Below, piece after piece: positions 15,745-24,456 of a stretch of 64,000 nucleotides of DNA (the first letter of the stretch is position 1; each line of letters opens with the position of its first letter). The DNA is from Neisseriaceae bacterium. GTDB taxonomy: Bacteria > Pseudomonadota > Gammaproteobacteria > Burkholderiales > Chromobacteriaceae. Both the position numbers and the translations under genes were made by a program. The notes below the pieces were generated by a model, which was not told where the DNA came from, ran no database searches, and worked only from the letters and a program-made list of their open reading frames with translations. The stretch spans positions 62,001 to 126,000 of the forward strand of contig JAIYAC010000026.1 in NCBI GenBank assembly GCA_027489245.1, written 5' to 3'.

Positions 15745-18267
15745 TTACGACATGGTCTTGCGCCGGATGAAGCCTAGCCGCTTGACGGTTTCGAACCACA
15801 GCAGATTCGCCACCGCCACCGCCACACCGAATAGCAGCCACCTGGCAGAGGGGGCGACAAACCCGAATAGCTGGCGGATGGCAGGGATGTACAGGGTGGC
15901 GGCCAGCAAAAGACCGGTAGCCAGGCTGATCCAGGCCAGATAGCGATACGCGGTACCCGCAGCCTGCTTGCTGGCGCGCCCCCATGAGCGGTTGGCCTGT
16001 ATCAAGCCCAAATTGGACAGGATCAGCACGAAAAAGGTGAGCGCTCTGGCGATGTCGTCCGACGCTGTTTCGCTTTTTGTGTACGCATACACCGCCAGCA
16101 GTACCAGTAGCAGGCCTGTGCCCTGCCACAGGCCAAGCGCCAGCACCTTCGTGTCAAACAGGCGGGACGCCGGGCTGCGTGGCGGTTTTTGCATGGCGTC
16201 GGCTTCTGATGGCTGCGCCTCGAACACCATGGAGCACGCCGGGTCGATGATGAGCTGTAAAAACAGTACGTGCACCGGCATCAGCAGCATGGGCCAGCCC
16301 AGTAATACCGGCACGATGGATAGGCCGACAATGGGCACGTGCACCGCCACCACAAACACGACGGCTTTGCGCAAGTTGGCAAACACCCTGCGCCCGTAAC
16401 GTACGGCGGTAAGCAGCGAGGCAAAGTCGTCTTTCAACAGCACCACGTCGGCCGCCTCCCGCGCGACATCGGTACCATGGGCGCCCATGGCCACACCGAT
16501 GTGGGCGGCTTTTAACGCTGGCGCATCATTCACGCCATCCCCCGTCATGGCTACCACCTCCCCGCTGTATCGAAACGCCTGCACCAGATGCAGTTTCTGC
16601 GCTGGCGAAATGCGGCAAAACACGGTGATGCGGCTGATCTGCTGCGCCAGCGCTGCCGTAGGCAATGCGGCCAACGTCTGGCCAGTCATGACGCCGCCGT
16701 CGGTTGGCAGCCCCGCCTGGCGGGCAATGGACAGGGCGGTTACCGGGTGGTCGCCCGTAATCATCACCACTTTGATCCCTGCCGCATGGCACTCGGCAAT
16801 CGCGGCGGGCACCTCTGGCCGTAAGGGGTCTTCCAGGGCGAGCAAACCGGAAAACGCAAAGGCAAAGTCATGCTGCTGGCCTGGCAAGGTTTCTGCCGCA
16901 AATGTTGCCTGGGCCACACCCAGCACCCGCAACCCGTCTGCCGCCCACAGCGCTACCTGTCTGGCGATCTGGCTGCGCGTGGCGGGGTCCAGGTGACACA
17001 GGTCGATGATGGCTTCTGGCGAGCCTTTGGCCGCAATAATGCGCTCGTGGCTGTCTGGCGACTGCCACACCCGCGACATGGCCAGCATGGCCGGCGACAA
17101 GGCATAGTCGTCGATCAAGGTCCAGTCTGCGTGCAGATGCGCTGTTTTGGCCAACAGGCGCTGCCCGGCGTCGGCAATCGCGGTATCCATCGGGTCAAAC
17201 GCCAGCCGGTGGCTGGCCAAAACGGCAAATTCCAGCACCGCATGCAAGGCCTCGGGTAGCGGCAAGCCTGGCAAGGTGTCGTACTCGGCGCTGCCCGACC
17301 ACAAACGCCGCACGGCCATCTTGTTGCTGGTCAGCGTGCCGGTTTTATCCACGCATAACACCGTGGTTGCGCCCAGCAACGCAATGGCCGGCACGTTTCT
17401 GGTCAAGACCTGTTCACGGGCCAGCCGCCAGGCGCCCAGGCCCATAAACACTGTCAGGATAACGGAGAGCTCTTCCGGCAAGATGGCCATCGCCAAGGTC
17501 AAGCCGGCAAGCACGCCATGCAGCCAGTCGCCCAGCAGCAAAGCGTAGGCAACGGTCAGGCCTGCGGCCAACATCAGGCCCAATACGGCCACCCGCCGGA
17601 CAATGCGCCGCGTTTCGGCCTGTATGGGTGTGGCTTCTTCGCCTAGCCCGCGCAGCGATACCCCAATGCGCCCCAGCTGGCTTTGCAGCCCGGTCGCCAC
17701 CACCTGGCCGCGTGCGCTGCCCCGGGTCACCAGGGTGCCGGCAAAGACCTCGGCGCTGACCGGGGCGCTAGCGCCCTCAGCGGCCTGGGTACGGGCGCCT
17801 TTGTCTATCGGCACGGACTCGCCGGTAAGCAGTGACTCATCCACCTGCAGGTTCGTGGCCTCGGTCAAGACCAGATCCGCAGGAACGCGCACGCCTTCGG
17901 CCAGGAGCACCGTGTCACCGCACACCAGCTCCCGCGCAGGCACGCGAGACAGCCGGCCACCGCGCATGACCAAGGCTTGCGGGCTGGACAGGTCGCGTAG
18001 CGCGTCCAGCGAGCGTTCGGTGCGCTGCTGCTGAAAATAGGTCATCGCCATCACCACCAAGACAAACCCCAACAGCATCAGCGCTTCGCGCTTGTCGCCC
18101 AGCAGCAGGTAGATGCCACCGCAGGCCAGCAGCAGCAGGAACATGGGGTCGGCCACGATGGCACGCAGCAGGCGCAAGCGGCTGCGCGGGCGCGATACAG
18201 GCAATTCGTTTGGGCCGTCTTTGGCAAGACGTTGCTGCACTTCCCTATCGCTCAGGCCATCAGGCAT
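15745..18267 (-). CDS. Cation-translocating P-type ATPase
   Basis: Membrane pump of 840 residues. The actuator motif is TGES at 148-151, the phosphorylation motif DKTGTLT at 307-313 and the hinge MTGDGVNDAPALK near 585. A short N-terminal cation-ATPase domain (GLSDREVQQRLAKDGPNELP) and helices M1-M10 are recognisable, as in the P2/P3 group. The M4 PEELS motif and M6 LQLIIDPACS differ from well-studied Ca2+ pumps, so the ion is unknown. The start at 18267 has GGGAG upstream. It stands alone, with 203 bases of apparently empty sequence between it and the tRNA terminator. Confidence 0.9.
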   Translation of the reverse strand: MPDGLSDREVQQRLAKDGPNELPVSRPRSRLRLLRAIVADPMFLLLLACGGIYLLLGDKREALMLLGFVLVVMAMTYFQQQRTERSLDALRDLSSPQALVMRGGRLSRVPARELVCGDTVLLAEGVRVPADLVLTEATNLQVDESLLTGESVPIDKGARTQAAEGASAPVSAEVFAGTLVTRGSARGQVVATGLQSQLGRIGVSLRGLGEEATPIQAETRRIVRRVAVLGLMLAAGLTVAYALLLGDWLHGVLAGLTLAMAILPEELSVILTVFMGLGAWRLAREQVLTRNVPAIALLGATTVLCVDKTGTLTSNKMAVRRLWSGSAEYDTLPGLPLPEALHAVLEFAVLASHRLAFDPMDTAIADAGQRLLAKTAHLHADWTLIDDYALSPAMLAMSRVWQSPDSHERIIAAKGSPEAIIDLCHLDPATRSQIARQVALWAADGLRVLGVAQATFAAETLPGQQHDFAFAFSGLLALEDPLRPEVPAAIAECHAAGIKVVMITGDHPVTALSIARQAGLPTDGGVMTGQTLAALPTAALAQQISRITVFCRISPAQKLHLVQAFRYSGEVVAMTGDGVNDAPALKAAHIGVAMGAHGTDVAREAADVVLLKDDFASLLTAVRYGRRVFANLRKAVVFVVAVHVPIVGLSIVPVLLGWPMLLMPVHVLFLQLIIDPACSMVFEAQPSEADAMQKPPRSPASRLFDTKVLALGLWQGTGLLLVLLAVYAYTKSETASDDIARALTFFVLILSNLGLIQANRSWGRASKQAAGTAYRYLAWISLATGLLLAATLYIPAIRQLFGFVAPSARWLLFGVAVAVANLLWFETVKRLGFIRRKTMS

Positions 18268-18569
18268 CGGTTTGCTCCCTGCTGTGCTTGTGTGCTGGTT
18301 GGCTAACCGGGAATCAACAGAAACCCGGCGGGCATCGGGCGTGGGCGCGCAAGCGCACCGCGCAATGGCACAGCATCAACACGCGGCCCGGGCAGGTCTG
18401 TACGCCAACGCACAGCGGGGCACCTCGCGCCAGGGTGCCCCACTGTTTTCGGCTAGCCACGGCCTGTTGTGGCCCGCCCCGTGCCCCAGGCCCAGCAGGT
18501 ACCCCGCACCCGAGCGTGCCTGCGATAAATATCTTGTTTAATGGATTTATATTCCTTTATATTGGAATA
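18268..18569. other. Intergenic region between the P-type ATPase and the XRE regulator
   Basis: About 300 bases between divergent genes. It holds a possible hairpin, GGGGCACC (18417-18424) with GGTGCCCC (18434-18441), whose weak T tail makes it a doubtful terminator. The regulator's promoter and operator are at its right end. I see no convincing gene here. Confidence 0.5.
18534..18569 (+). promoter_or_regulatory. Promoter and inverted-repeat operator of the XRE-cupin gene
   Basis: TTGTTT (18534-18539) and TATATT (18558-18563) are 18 bases apart. An inverted repeat, TATTCC (18550-18555) and GGAATA (18564-18569), straddles the -10 box and ends one base before the start codon, a natural site for autoregulation. 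The predicted transcription start falls on or next to the A of the ATG, so the message may be leaderless. Confidence 0.5.
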
Positions 18570-19157
18570 ATGAACCTGGACACCCTGCTAGCCCAACGCA
18601 TCCGCTCACTCCGCAAGCAGCGCGCTTACGCGCTGGACACGCTGGCCGAGCTCAGCGGCGTGAGCCGTTCGATGATTTCGCTGATCGAGCGCGCCGAAAC
18701 CAGTGCCACCGCCACGGTGCTGAACAAGCTGGCCGATGCGCTGGGCGTGAGCCTGGCTTCCTTGTTTGCGGAAGAAACCGCAGAGCAAGCCAGCTCGCCG
18801 CTAGCCCGCCATGACACCCAGCCGGTGTGGCAAGACCCCGGCAGCGGCTACCTGCGCCGCCAGCTGTCCCCAGCCGGCTTTGCCACGCCCATCGAGCTGG
18901 CCGAGGTCACGTTCCTGCCCGGCCAACGCGTTACCTTTGATAACGCCCTGCGCAGCATCGTTACCTACCAGCAGATCTGGCTGCTATCCGGCGAAATGCA
19001 CATTACGGCAGAGGGCCAGTGCTGGCAGCTACAGGCTGGCGACTGCCTGGCGATCACGCTGGGCCAGCAAACCGTATTCCACAACCCCGCGGCCAACCCG
19101 GCACGCTATCTGGTTGCGCTGTGCGCGCAACCTTCCGCCATAGGGAAACCATCATGA
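18570..19157 (+). CDS. XRE-family regulator with C-terminal cupin domain
   Basis: Protein of 195 residues. The helix-turn-helix is at about 8-62 (RIRSLRKQRAYALDTLAELSGVSRSMISLIERAETSATATVLNKLADALGVS). The C-terminal half is a small cupin barrel that probably senses a metabolite. The start at 18570 lacks a good Shine-Dalgarno. Its stop overlaps the start of the following acetyltransferase (ATGA), so they are a coupled pair, and the regulator likely controls both. The effector is unknown. Confidence 0.9.
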   Translation: MNLDTLLAQRIRSLRKQRAYALDTLAELSGVSRSMISLIERAETSATATVLNKLADALGVSLASLFAEETAEQASSPLARHDTQPVWQDPGSGYLRRQLSPAGFATPIELAEVTFLPGQRVTFDNALRSIVTYQQIWLLSGEMHITAEGQCWQLQAGDCLAITLGQQTVFHNPAANPARYLVALCAQPSAIGKPS

Positions 19158-19684
19158 GTGAGAACAAGCTGGTGCACTGCAGCGTTGAGCGCCACGCCGC
19201 CGCCATTCTGGACATCTTCAACGAAGCCATCCTGAACTCTACCGCGCTGTACGACTACAGCCCCCGCCCACCCGAAAGCATGGTGAGCTGGTTTGATACC
19301 AAGCAAAAAGGCGGCTTCCCGGTGATTGGCGTGGAAGACAGCCAGGGCACCCTGCTGGCGTTTGGCAGCTACGGTACCTTTCGCGCCTGGCCGGCGTTCA
19401 AGTACTCGGTGGAACATTCCATTTATGTACACAAGGATCACCGCGGCCAAGGCCTGGGCCGCACCGTGATGCAGGCGCTGATTGCCGCCGCCCGGCAAAA
19501 CAATGTGCACGCCATGATCGGCGGCATCGACGCCAGCAACAGCGGCAGCATTGCTCTGCACGAGCAGCTGGGCTTCAAGCATGTAGCCACGCTGCCGGAG
19601 GTAGGTTTCAAGTTTGGCCGCTGGCTGGATTTGTCCTTCTACCAGCTGCTGCTGGACACCCCGTACGCACCGGTTGATGGCTAG
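19154..19684 (+). CDS. GNAT N-acetyltransferase, phosphinothricin-acetyltransferase-like
   Basis: Protein of 176 residues. It resembles the Pat/YncA subgroup: EAILNSTALYDYSPRP near the N-terminus, then SIYVHKDHRGQGLGRTVMQALI carrying the acetyl-CoA loop (RGQGLG), then GGIDASNSGSIALHEQLGFKHV. Such enzymes acetylate small amines, including methionine derivatives, but the natural substrate here is unknown. It is translationally coupled to the XRE-cupin regulator (4-base overlap), which suggests that regulator controls a small-molecule modification. Confidence 0.88.
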   Translation: MSENKLVHCSVERHAAAILDIFNEAILNSTALYDYSPRPPESMVSWFDTKQKGGFPVIGVEDSQGTLLAFGSYGTFRAWPAFKYSVEHSIYVHKDHRGQGLGRTVMQALIAAARQNNVHAMIGGIDASNSGSIALHEQLGFKHVATLPEVGFKFGRWLDLSFYQLLLDTPYAPVDG

Positions 19685-19786
19685 GCCAGTAGGGGCCAAC
19701 CAGGACAATAGCCGGATAGAGGGCGGCGCACTCCGTCAGCCTGCCAAGCGAGCGCGTGTGGCCGCCCGTGGTTGAGCCACGGCGGC

Positions 19787-20758
19787 TCAGGGCTGCACCC
19801 GGTCAGCCTCCGCGGCAATGGCGTCGCGTAGCGCGTTCACCCACTGGTAGTAGGTATCGTCGATGCGCTGCTCGTACAGGCGGCCATCTTCCTGATAGGT
19901 TTTTTGTATTTCAGCCAAGCGCTGTTGGCAGGGCCCGAAGCAAGGACTTGGCATCGTGGTTTCTTCCAGCTGGCGCACCCGTTTCGACCAGCCCAGCCCG
20001 GCCGATTCCACATACGACAGGCGGAAGCCCTGCCCCCGTTGCGCCAGTTGCACAGTGGCACTGCGCCCGCCTTCGCTGCGGATAAGGCGCACGGTATCCG
20101 GCTGCTCGGGGGACAATAATTGCCAACCCAGACGCGGCGCCGCTACCAGGGCAGCCTTGTCCAGTATCGGGAAGGTAATCAGCTCGCCGTCGCTACGCAG
20201 CAGGTTGGCCGCGTAGACGTCGGCCCAGGTTTGCGCCAGTGCAGCATTGCCCGCCAGCTGCAGCTGCCTGGCTAATGGTGTCACCCAGGTGTAGTAGGCT
20301 TCATCAATCAGATCCACCTTGCTTGCTTCTGTCTGCTTGAGCTTGGCCGGCACCTCGGCCAGACAAAGCAGATTAAAACGGCATTCGTCTTCTAGTTGCG
20401 TAGCGGTCTTGCGCTCCCCCTCCCCTTGCTTCTGGTCAAAACCCTGCGATTGTTGATGCCGCAAGCGGTAACCACTGCCATCTACCAGCAACGATAGTTG
20501 CAACATGCGAGTGCCATTTTGCTTGCTAATGCTGTAAACCTGCTTAGCGCTACTGCCTTCCCACACCCAGCCTTGCTGCTTAACGGCCAGCTGTGCTGCA
20601 CTGGCCAGCATGCCGGTGTCGGCCGGCTCAGAACGCGGGTTATAGGTAGCCACAGGCACCTCCTTCAGCAGCTGGGGAGCTGCCAGTGCTGGGGTATACA
20701 GCGAAAATGCAGTTAGCAGACCTATGACGACAAGACGAAAATCAAAAGGGAAGTGCAT
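19787..20758 (-). CDS. Secreted protein of unknown function with two repeated modules
   Basis: Protein of 323 residues with a clear Sec signal peptide (LVVIGLLTAFSLYTPALA, cleavage before APQ). I do not recognise the family. The two halves look alike: each has a strand-rich part, then a 'QLE' plus cysteine-containing stretch, then an ending of the kind DEAYYTWVTPLARQLQ or DDTYYQWVNALRDAIA. The paired cysteines (CRFNLLCL and CFGPCQQ) could form disulfides in the periplasm. It stands alone, convergent with the acetyltransferase gene. Confidence 0.8.
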   Translation of the reverse strand: MHFPFDFRLVVIGLLTAFSLYTPALAAPQLLKEVPVATYNPRSEPADTGMLASAAQLAVKQQGWVWEGSSAKQVYSISKQNGTRMLQLSLLVDGSGYRLRHQQSQGFDQKQGEGERKTATQLEDECRFNLLCLAEVPAKLKQTEASKVDLIDEAYYTWVTPLARQLQLAGNAALAQTWADVYAANLLRSDGELITFPILDKAALVAAPRLGWQLLSPEQPDTVRLIRSEGGRSATVQLAQRGQGFRLSYVESAGLGWSKRVRQLEETTMPSPCFGPCQQRLAEIQKTYQEDGRLYEQRIDDTYYQWVNALRDAIAAEADRVQP

Positions 20759-21249
20759 GATTTATCCGGTGGGTTGAGGGTACTGGCCGTGACTGGGTGG
20801 TACGACCAGCAATTCGGTGCAGCAAAGCGGCTAGCGTTTGGCTGCGGCGGCAGAGATGTTAACCGGCACATAAAAACGATACCGGCAAGCCATTCAGTAC
20901 ATGCCTGGCCAGCAGCCAGGTGCACAGTGCCACACAGAGGTGGCATCGTGACTCCTCAACGGCATGAAAGCCAAGCATGCGATACTGATTAAGCATCAAG
21001 CAAACCAAATGATAATGACGTGTCGCCATGTGGTTCAAGCGGGGTGGGCTGATAAAAAGAAAACCCGCCATGGGGTAGCGGGTGTGGCACAGACTGCCGA
21101 GTGATGGAGACAACACGAGGAGGATCCTCGCTTTCAGCCTAGCCGCCACATTGCTGCATTGCAACAAATATATCGCCGGCAGGCCCCACCGGCGAAACTT
21201 AGCGCCGCCGTGCTACTCCATATGCCTTTGCCCTGCCCCACTGCCTACC
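20759..21249. other. Intergenic region with an orphan minus-strand terminator
   Basis: A 491-base gap between divergent genes, less GC-rich than its surroundings. The only clear structure is a minus-strand hairpin with a T-rich tail at 21053-21083, plus a second small hairpin at 21116-21130. No annotated gene ends there. I see no credible protein-coding frame. Confidence 0.5.
21053..21083 (-). terminator. Orphan intrinsic terminator (possible small-RNA end)
   Basis: On the minus strand ACCCGC (21083-21078) pairs with GCGGGT (21068-21063) and is followed by TTTTCTTTTT. There is no minus-strand protein gene upstream to terminate. It may end a small RNA, or insulate the secreted-protein gene downstream. 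Confidence 0.45.
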
Positions 21250-22437
21250 ATGAAACCGATCTTGCCTTTGCTATTGGCGCTATGCGCCACGGCCTGCACC
21301 CAAACCCGCGCCCCGGACGCGCTGCCGCCGCTGGGGCAAGCCGACTTTGCCAGCTATCAAGCGCAAACCCGGCAATGGCTGCAGCAGCACCGCCAGTTTG
21401 TCAGCCCGGCCCTGCAAGACGAGCTGGCCTATAACAGCCCGCAGCAGTGGCGGCCAGCCGGCCCGCCACGCGGTGCCATCCTGCTGGTGCATGGGCTGGG
21501 CGATTCGCCGTATTCGTTTACCGACCTGGGGCCAGGGTTGGCCGCAGCCGGCTATCTGGTGCGCAGCGTGCTGTTGCCGGGGCACGGCAGCAAACCGGCC
21601 GACCTGATGGCCGCACGCTACGAAGACTGGCAGGCGCTGATCGCGCAGCAAACGGCGCTACTGCAGCGCGAGGGTGTGCCGGTGTACGTGGGCGGCTTTT
21701 CCACGGGTGCCAATCTGGTGATGCTGCAGGCACAGGCTGACCGCAATATTGCCGGTGTACTGCTTTTTTCGCCGGCGTTCAAATCCGATAGCAGCATAGA
21801 CTGGCTGGCACCGTGGGTGGCGCCGCTGAAGCCGTGGCTGCGCCAGCCGGATGAGGGCGTGCAGCAAACCCCGGTGCGTTACCTGAACGTGCCCACCCAC
21901 GGCTTTGGCCTGTTTTACCGCAGTAGCAGCGCCGTACTGTCTGCGCTAGCCGCCAAGCCGTACGACAAACCGGCCTTCATGGTGCTGGCCGAACACGATT
22001 CGGTCGTGGATGTCCGGCAGGCGCGCACGCTGTTCCAGCAGCGCTTTACCCACCCTGCCAGCCGGCTGGTATGGTACGGCCGCCAGGCACCGGCCAGTAG
22101 CGATGCCCGCCAGCTGTGGCAAAGCGACTACCTGCCACAGCAGCGCATCAGCCAGTTTTCGCACATGAGCGTGCTGTTCTCGCCGGCCAACCCGCTGTAC
22201 GGGCAAGACGGCAGCCTACGCATGTGCCGTAACGGCCAGGAAGATGCCGAAGTCACCGCCTGCCAGCGCGGCGCCACAGTGTGGTACAGCGACTGGGGCT
22301 ACCGCGAGCCCGGCAAGGTGCACGCCCGCCTCACCTTCAACCCCTACTTCGACTGGCAGCTGGGCGTGGCGCGCAGCGTACTGCAGGCAGCCGCGCCAGC
22401 CACTCAGGCGGTGGCCGCTTCGTCCAGCAGCCACTGA
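21250..22437 (+). CDS. Alpha/beta hydrolase, probable lipoprotein
   Basis: Protein of 395 residues. The N-terminus (MKPILPLLLALCATACTQ) fits a lipoprotein signal with C16 as the lipidated residue, although the lipobox is weak. The hydrolase core shows LVHGLGDSPYSF (oxyanion region), the nucleophile elbow GGFSTG with S150, the acid in AEHDSVVD and a histidine in QFSHMSVLFSP. This suggests an esterase or lysophospholipase-like enzyme in the periplasm. The substrate is unknown. Its 3' end overlaps the convergent LysR gene by 34 bases. Confidence 0.87.
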   Translation: MKPILPLLLALCATACTQTRAPDALPPLGQADFASYQAQTRQWLQQHRQFVSPALQDELAYNSPQQWRPAGPPRGAILLVHGLGDSPYSFTDLGPGLAAAGYLVRSVLLPGHGSKPADLMAARYEDWQALIAQQTALLQREGVPVYVGGFSTGANLVMLQAQADRNIAGVLLFSPAFKSDSSIDWLAPWVAPLKPWLRQPDEGVQQTPVRYLNVPTHGFGLFYRSSSAVLSALAAKPYDKPAFMVLAEHDSVVDVRQARTLFQQRFTHPASRLVWYGRQAPASSDARQLWQSDYLPQQRISQFSHMSVLFSPANPLYGQDGSLRMCRNGQEDAEVTACQRGATVWYSDWGYREPGKVHARLTFNPYFDWQLGVARSVLQAAAPATQAVAASSSSH

Positions 22438-23294
22438 TACAGCTGGCGCACCAGCGGCGCCCGCGTATCACCGGCTGCGCGGGCTATCCACCACTGCTGC
22501 CCGGGCTGCGCCGGGTAGCCCGCCACCGCCTGTAGCCTGCCGGTGGCCATGGCGTCGGCCACTTGCCAGCGCGACAGCCACGCCACGCCCAGGCTGCGCT
22601 CGGCTGCTTCTTGCAGCAGGCGGGCATCGTCCACAATCAGGCGGCGGCGAAAGCCCGCCAGCGCGGCGGGTAGCGCCTCGTGCCCGCTGCCTATCGTTAG
22701 TGCACGCTCCAGGCACAGCAGGCCGGCATGGGCCGCGTGCTCGGCCAGCGGCAACTGCGCCAGCCGCTGCGCCAGCGCCGGGCTGGCCACCAGTAGCTGC
22801 TCGTCCTGCAGCCAGGGCTGCTCCAGCACACCCGGCTGCTGCAGTGGCCGCGCCACGATATTGATATCCACATCCAGCTCGTCTACGTAGCGTGCGCTTT
22901 CGTCGGTAGACAGCAGCGGGCACACGCCGGGCAGCGCCTGCTGCAATGCGGCCAACCTGGGCAGTAACCAGCCCTGCTGCAACGGTGCCGGGCACACCAG
23001 CACCACCAGCCCCGGGTCCAGATAGGTGGCGATACGCCCCAGCCCGCTTTTTAGCGCGTCCAGCGACAGCTGCACGCTGCGCAGCAGCACCTCGCCCGCC
23101 ACCGTCAGCTCCACCCCGCGCCCTACCCGGCTAAACAGTGGCTGGCCAAGCTGTTCTTCCAGCTGCTGTATCTGGTGGCTAATGGCGGACTGCGACAGGT
23201 ACAGCTCTTCGGCCGCACGGGAAAAACTGCCCAGCCTGGCGGCAGCCTCGAAGCCGCTGAGCAGGCGCAACGATGGAATACGTGGTTTGTTCAT
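22404..23294 (-). CDS. LysR-family transcriptional regulator
   Basis: Protein of 296 residues. The N-terminal winged helix-turn-helix (LRLLSGFEAAARLGSFSRAAEELYLSQSAISHQIQQLEEQLG) is of the GcvA-like type, followed by the effector-binding domain. The ATG at 23294 (MNKPRIPSLRLL) is chosen over one 27 bases upstream. It is divergent from the agmatine deiminase gene, with 94 bases between, the classic LysR layout. It is the best candidate regulator of the agmatine cluster; agmatine or a product may be the effector (inference). Confidence 0.9.
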   Translation of the reverse strand: MNKPRIPSLRLLSGFEAAARLGSFSRAAEELYLSQSAISHQIQQLEEQLGQPLFSRVGRGVELTVAGEVLLRSVQLSLDALKSGLGRIATYLDPGLVVLVCPAPLQQGWLLPRLAALQQALPGVCPLLSTDESARYVDELDVDINIVARPLQQPGVLEQPWLQDEQLLVASPALAQRLAQLPLAEHAAHAGLLCLERALTIGSGHEALPAALAGFRRRLIVDDARLLQEAAERSLGVAWLSRWQVADAMATGRLQAVAGYPAQPGQQWWIARAAGDTRAPLVRQLYQWLLDEAATA

Positions 23295-23388
23295 ATGAGA
23301 AAACCTGGTCAATACCCGCAAAAAACATCAATTTTTCTAAAGTCATGCTAGCGCCACAATACGTCCATCACAACAGGAGGCAAAGCAG

Positions 23389-24420
23389 ATGGGACGTTTT
23401 GATGCACGCGTACAGGGCTACCGCATGCCCGCCGAATGGGAAACCCAGCACACCACCTGGCTAGGCTGGCCGATGCTGGCCGACCGCGAAGAATTGTGGG
23501 GCGAGCACTACGCCCAGGTGGTGGCCGAGTTTGCGCTGACCGCCCGCACCCTTGCCCGCTACCAGCGCTGTGTGGTGACTGCGCATCACAGCCTGGCGGC
23601 GCAGGCGCGCGAGCTATGCGGCCCCACGGTGACGGTGCTGCCGGTGGCCGCCGAAGACAACTGGGTGCGCGACTGCGGACCGATTTTCTTGCAAGGCCAG
23701 GGCGGACAGTTGGCCGCAGCGGCGTTCCGCTTTAACGCCTGGGGCAACAAGTACCAGCCCTACGACGGCTGCCAGCAGCTGGCCCAAGACATCGCCCGCC
23801 ACGCCGGCGCCACGCTGTTCAACAGCGACATGGTGCTGGAAGGCGGCTCGTTCTACGTGGATGGCCAGGGCACGCTGCTCACCACCGAAAGCTGCCTGCT
23901 GCACCCCAACCGCAACCCCGGTATGAGCCGCGCCGAGATCGAAGAAGAGCTGGGCCGCATGCTGGGCATCCGCAAGGTGATCTGGCTGCCGGGCAACCCG
24001 CTGGAGGTAGAAACCAACGGCCATGTAGACGGCATCGCCTCGTTCATCGCGCCAGGCCAGGTGCTGTGCCAGGGCGCCACGCCAGACCAGGGCGACTACT
24101 ACTACGTGCTACGCGAAAACCGCCGCGCACTGGCGCTGGCCACCGACGCCCGCGGCCGCCCGTTCAGCTTTCTGGATTTACCGTCGCCGCAGGTAACCCA
24201 GCGCTACGGCAGCGAACGCTATTGCGACTGCTACGCCAACTACATCCTGGTGAACGGCGCAGTGATCAGCACCGCCTTTGGCGTGGCCGAAGATGCCGCC
24301 GCACGCGAGGTGTTTGCCCAGGCCTTCCCGGGGCGCGAAGTCGTGCTGCTGCCGGTAACCGCCATCTCCATCGGCGGCGGCAGCCTGCACTGCTCCACCC
24401 AGCAACAACCGGCCGTCTAA
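23389..24420 (+). CDS. aguA: Agmatine deiminase, cytoplasmic
   Basis: Protein of 343 residues that hydrolyses agmatine to N-carbamoylputrescine and ammonia. The guanidine-modifying fold is shown by AEDNWVRDCGPIF (substrate acid), EGGSFYVDGQGTLLTTESC, NGHVDGIASF (catalytic His) and GGGSLHCSTQQQP with the nucleophile C335. No signal peptide. AGGAGG lies upstream of the ATG. It is followed 36 bases later by aguB, the enzyme of the next step, so the pair gives putrescine from agmatine. Confidence 0.95.
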   Translation: MGRFDARVQGYRMPAEWETQHTTWLGWPMLADREELWGEHYAQVVAEFALTARTLARYQRCVVTAHHSLAAQARELCGPTVTVLPVAAEDNWVRDCGPIFLQGQGGQLAAAAFRFNAWGNKYQPYDGCQQLAQDIARHAGATLFNSDMVLEGGSFYVDGQGTLLTTESCLLHPNRNPGMSRAEIEEELGRMLGIRKVIWLPGNPLEVETNGHVDGIASFIAPGQVLCQGATPDQGDYYYVLRENRRALALATDARGRPFSFLDLPSPQVTQRYGSERYCDCYANYILVNGAVISTAFGVAEDAAAREVFAQAFPGREVVLLPVTAISIGGGSLHCSTQQQPAV

Positions 24421-24456
24421 GCCTGGCCACACACAACACACACCAAGGAGAACACC

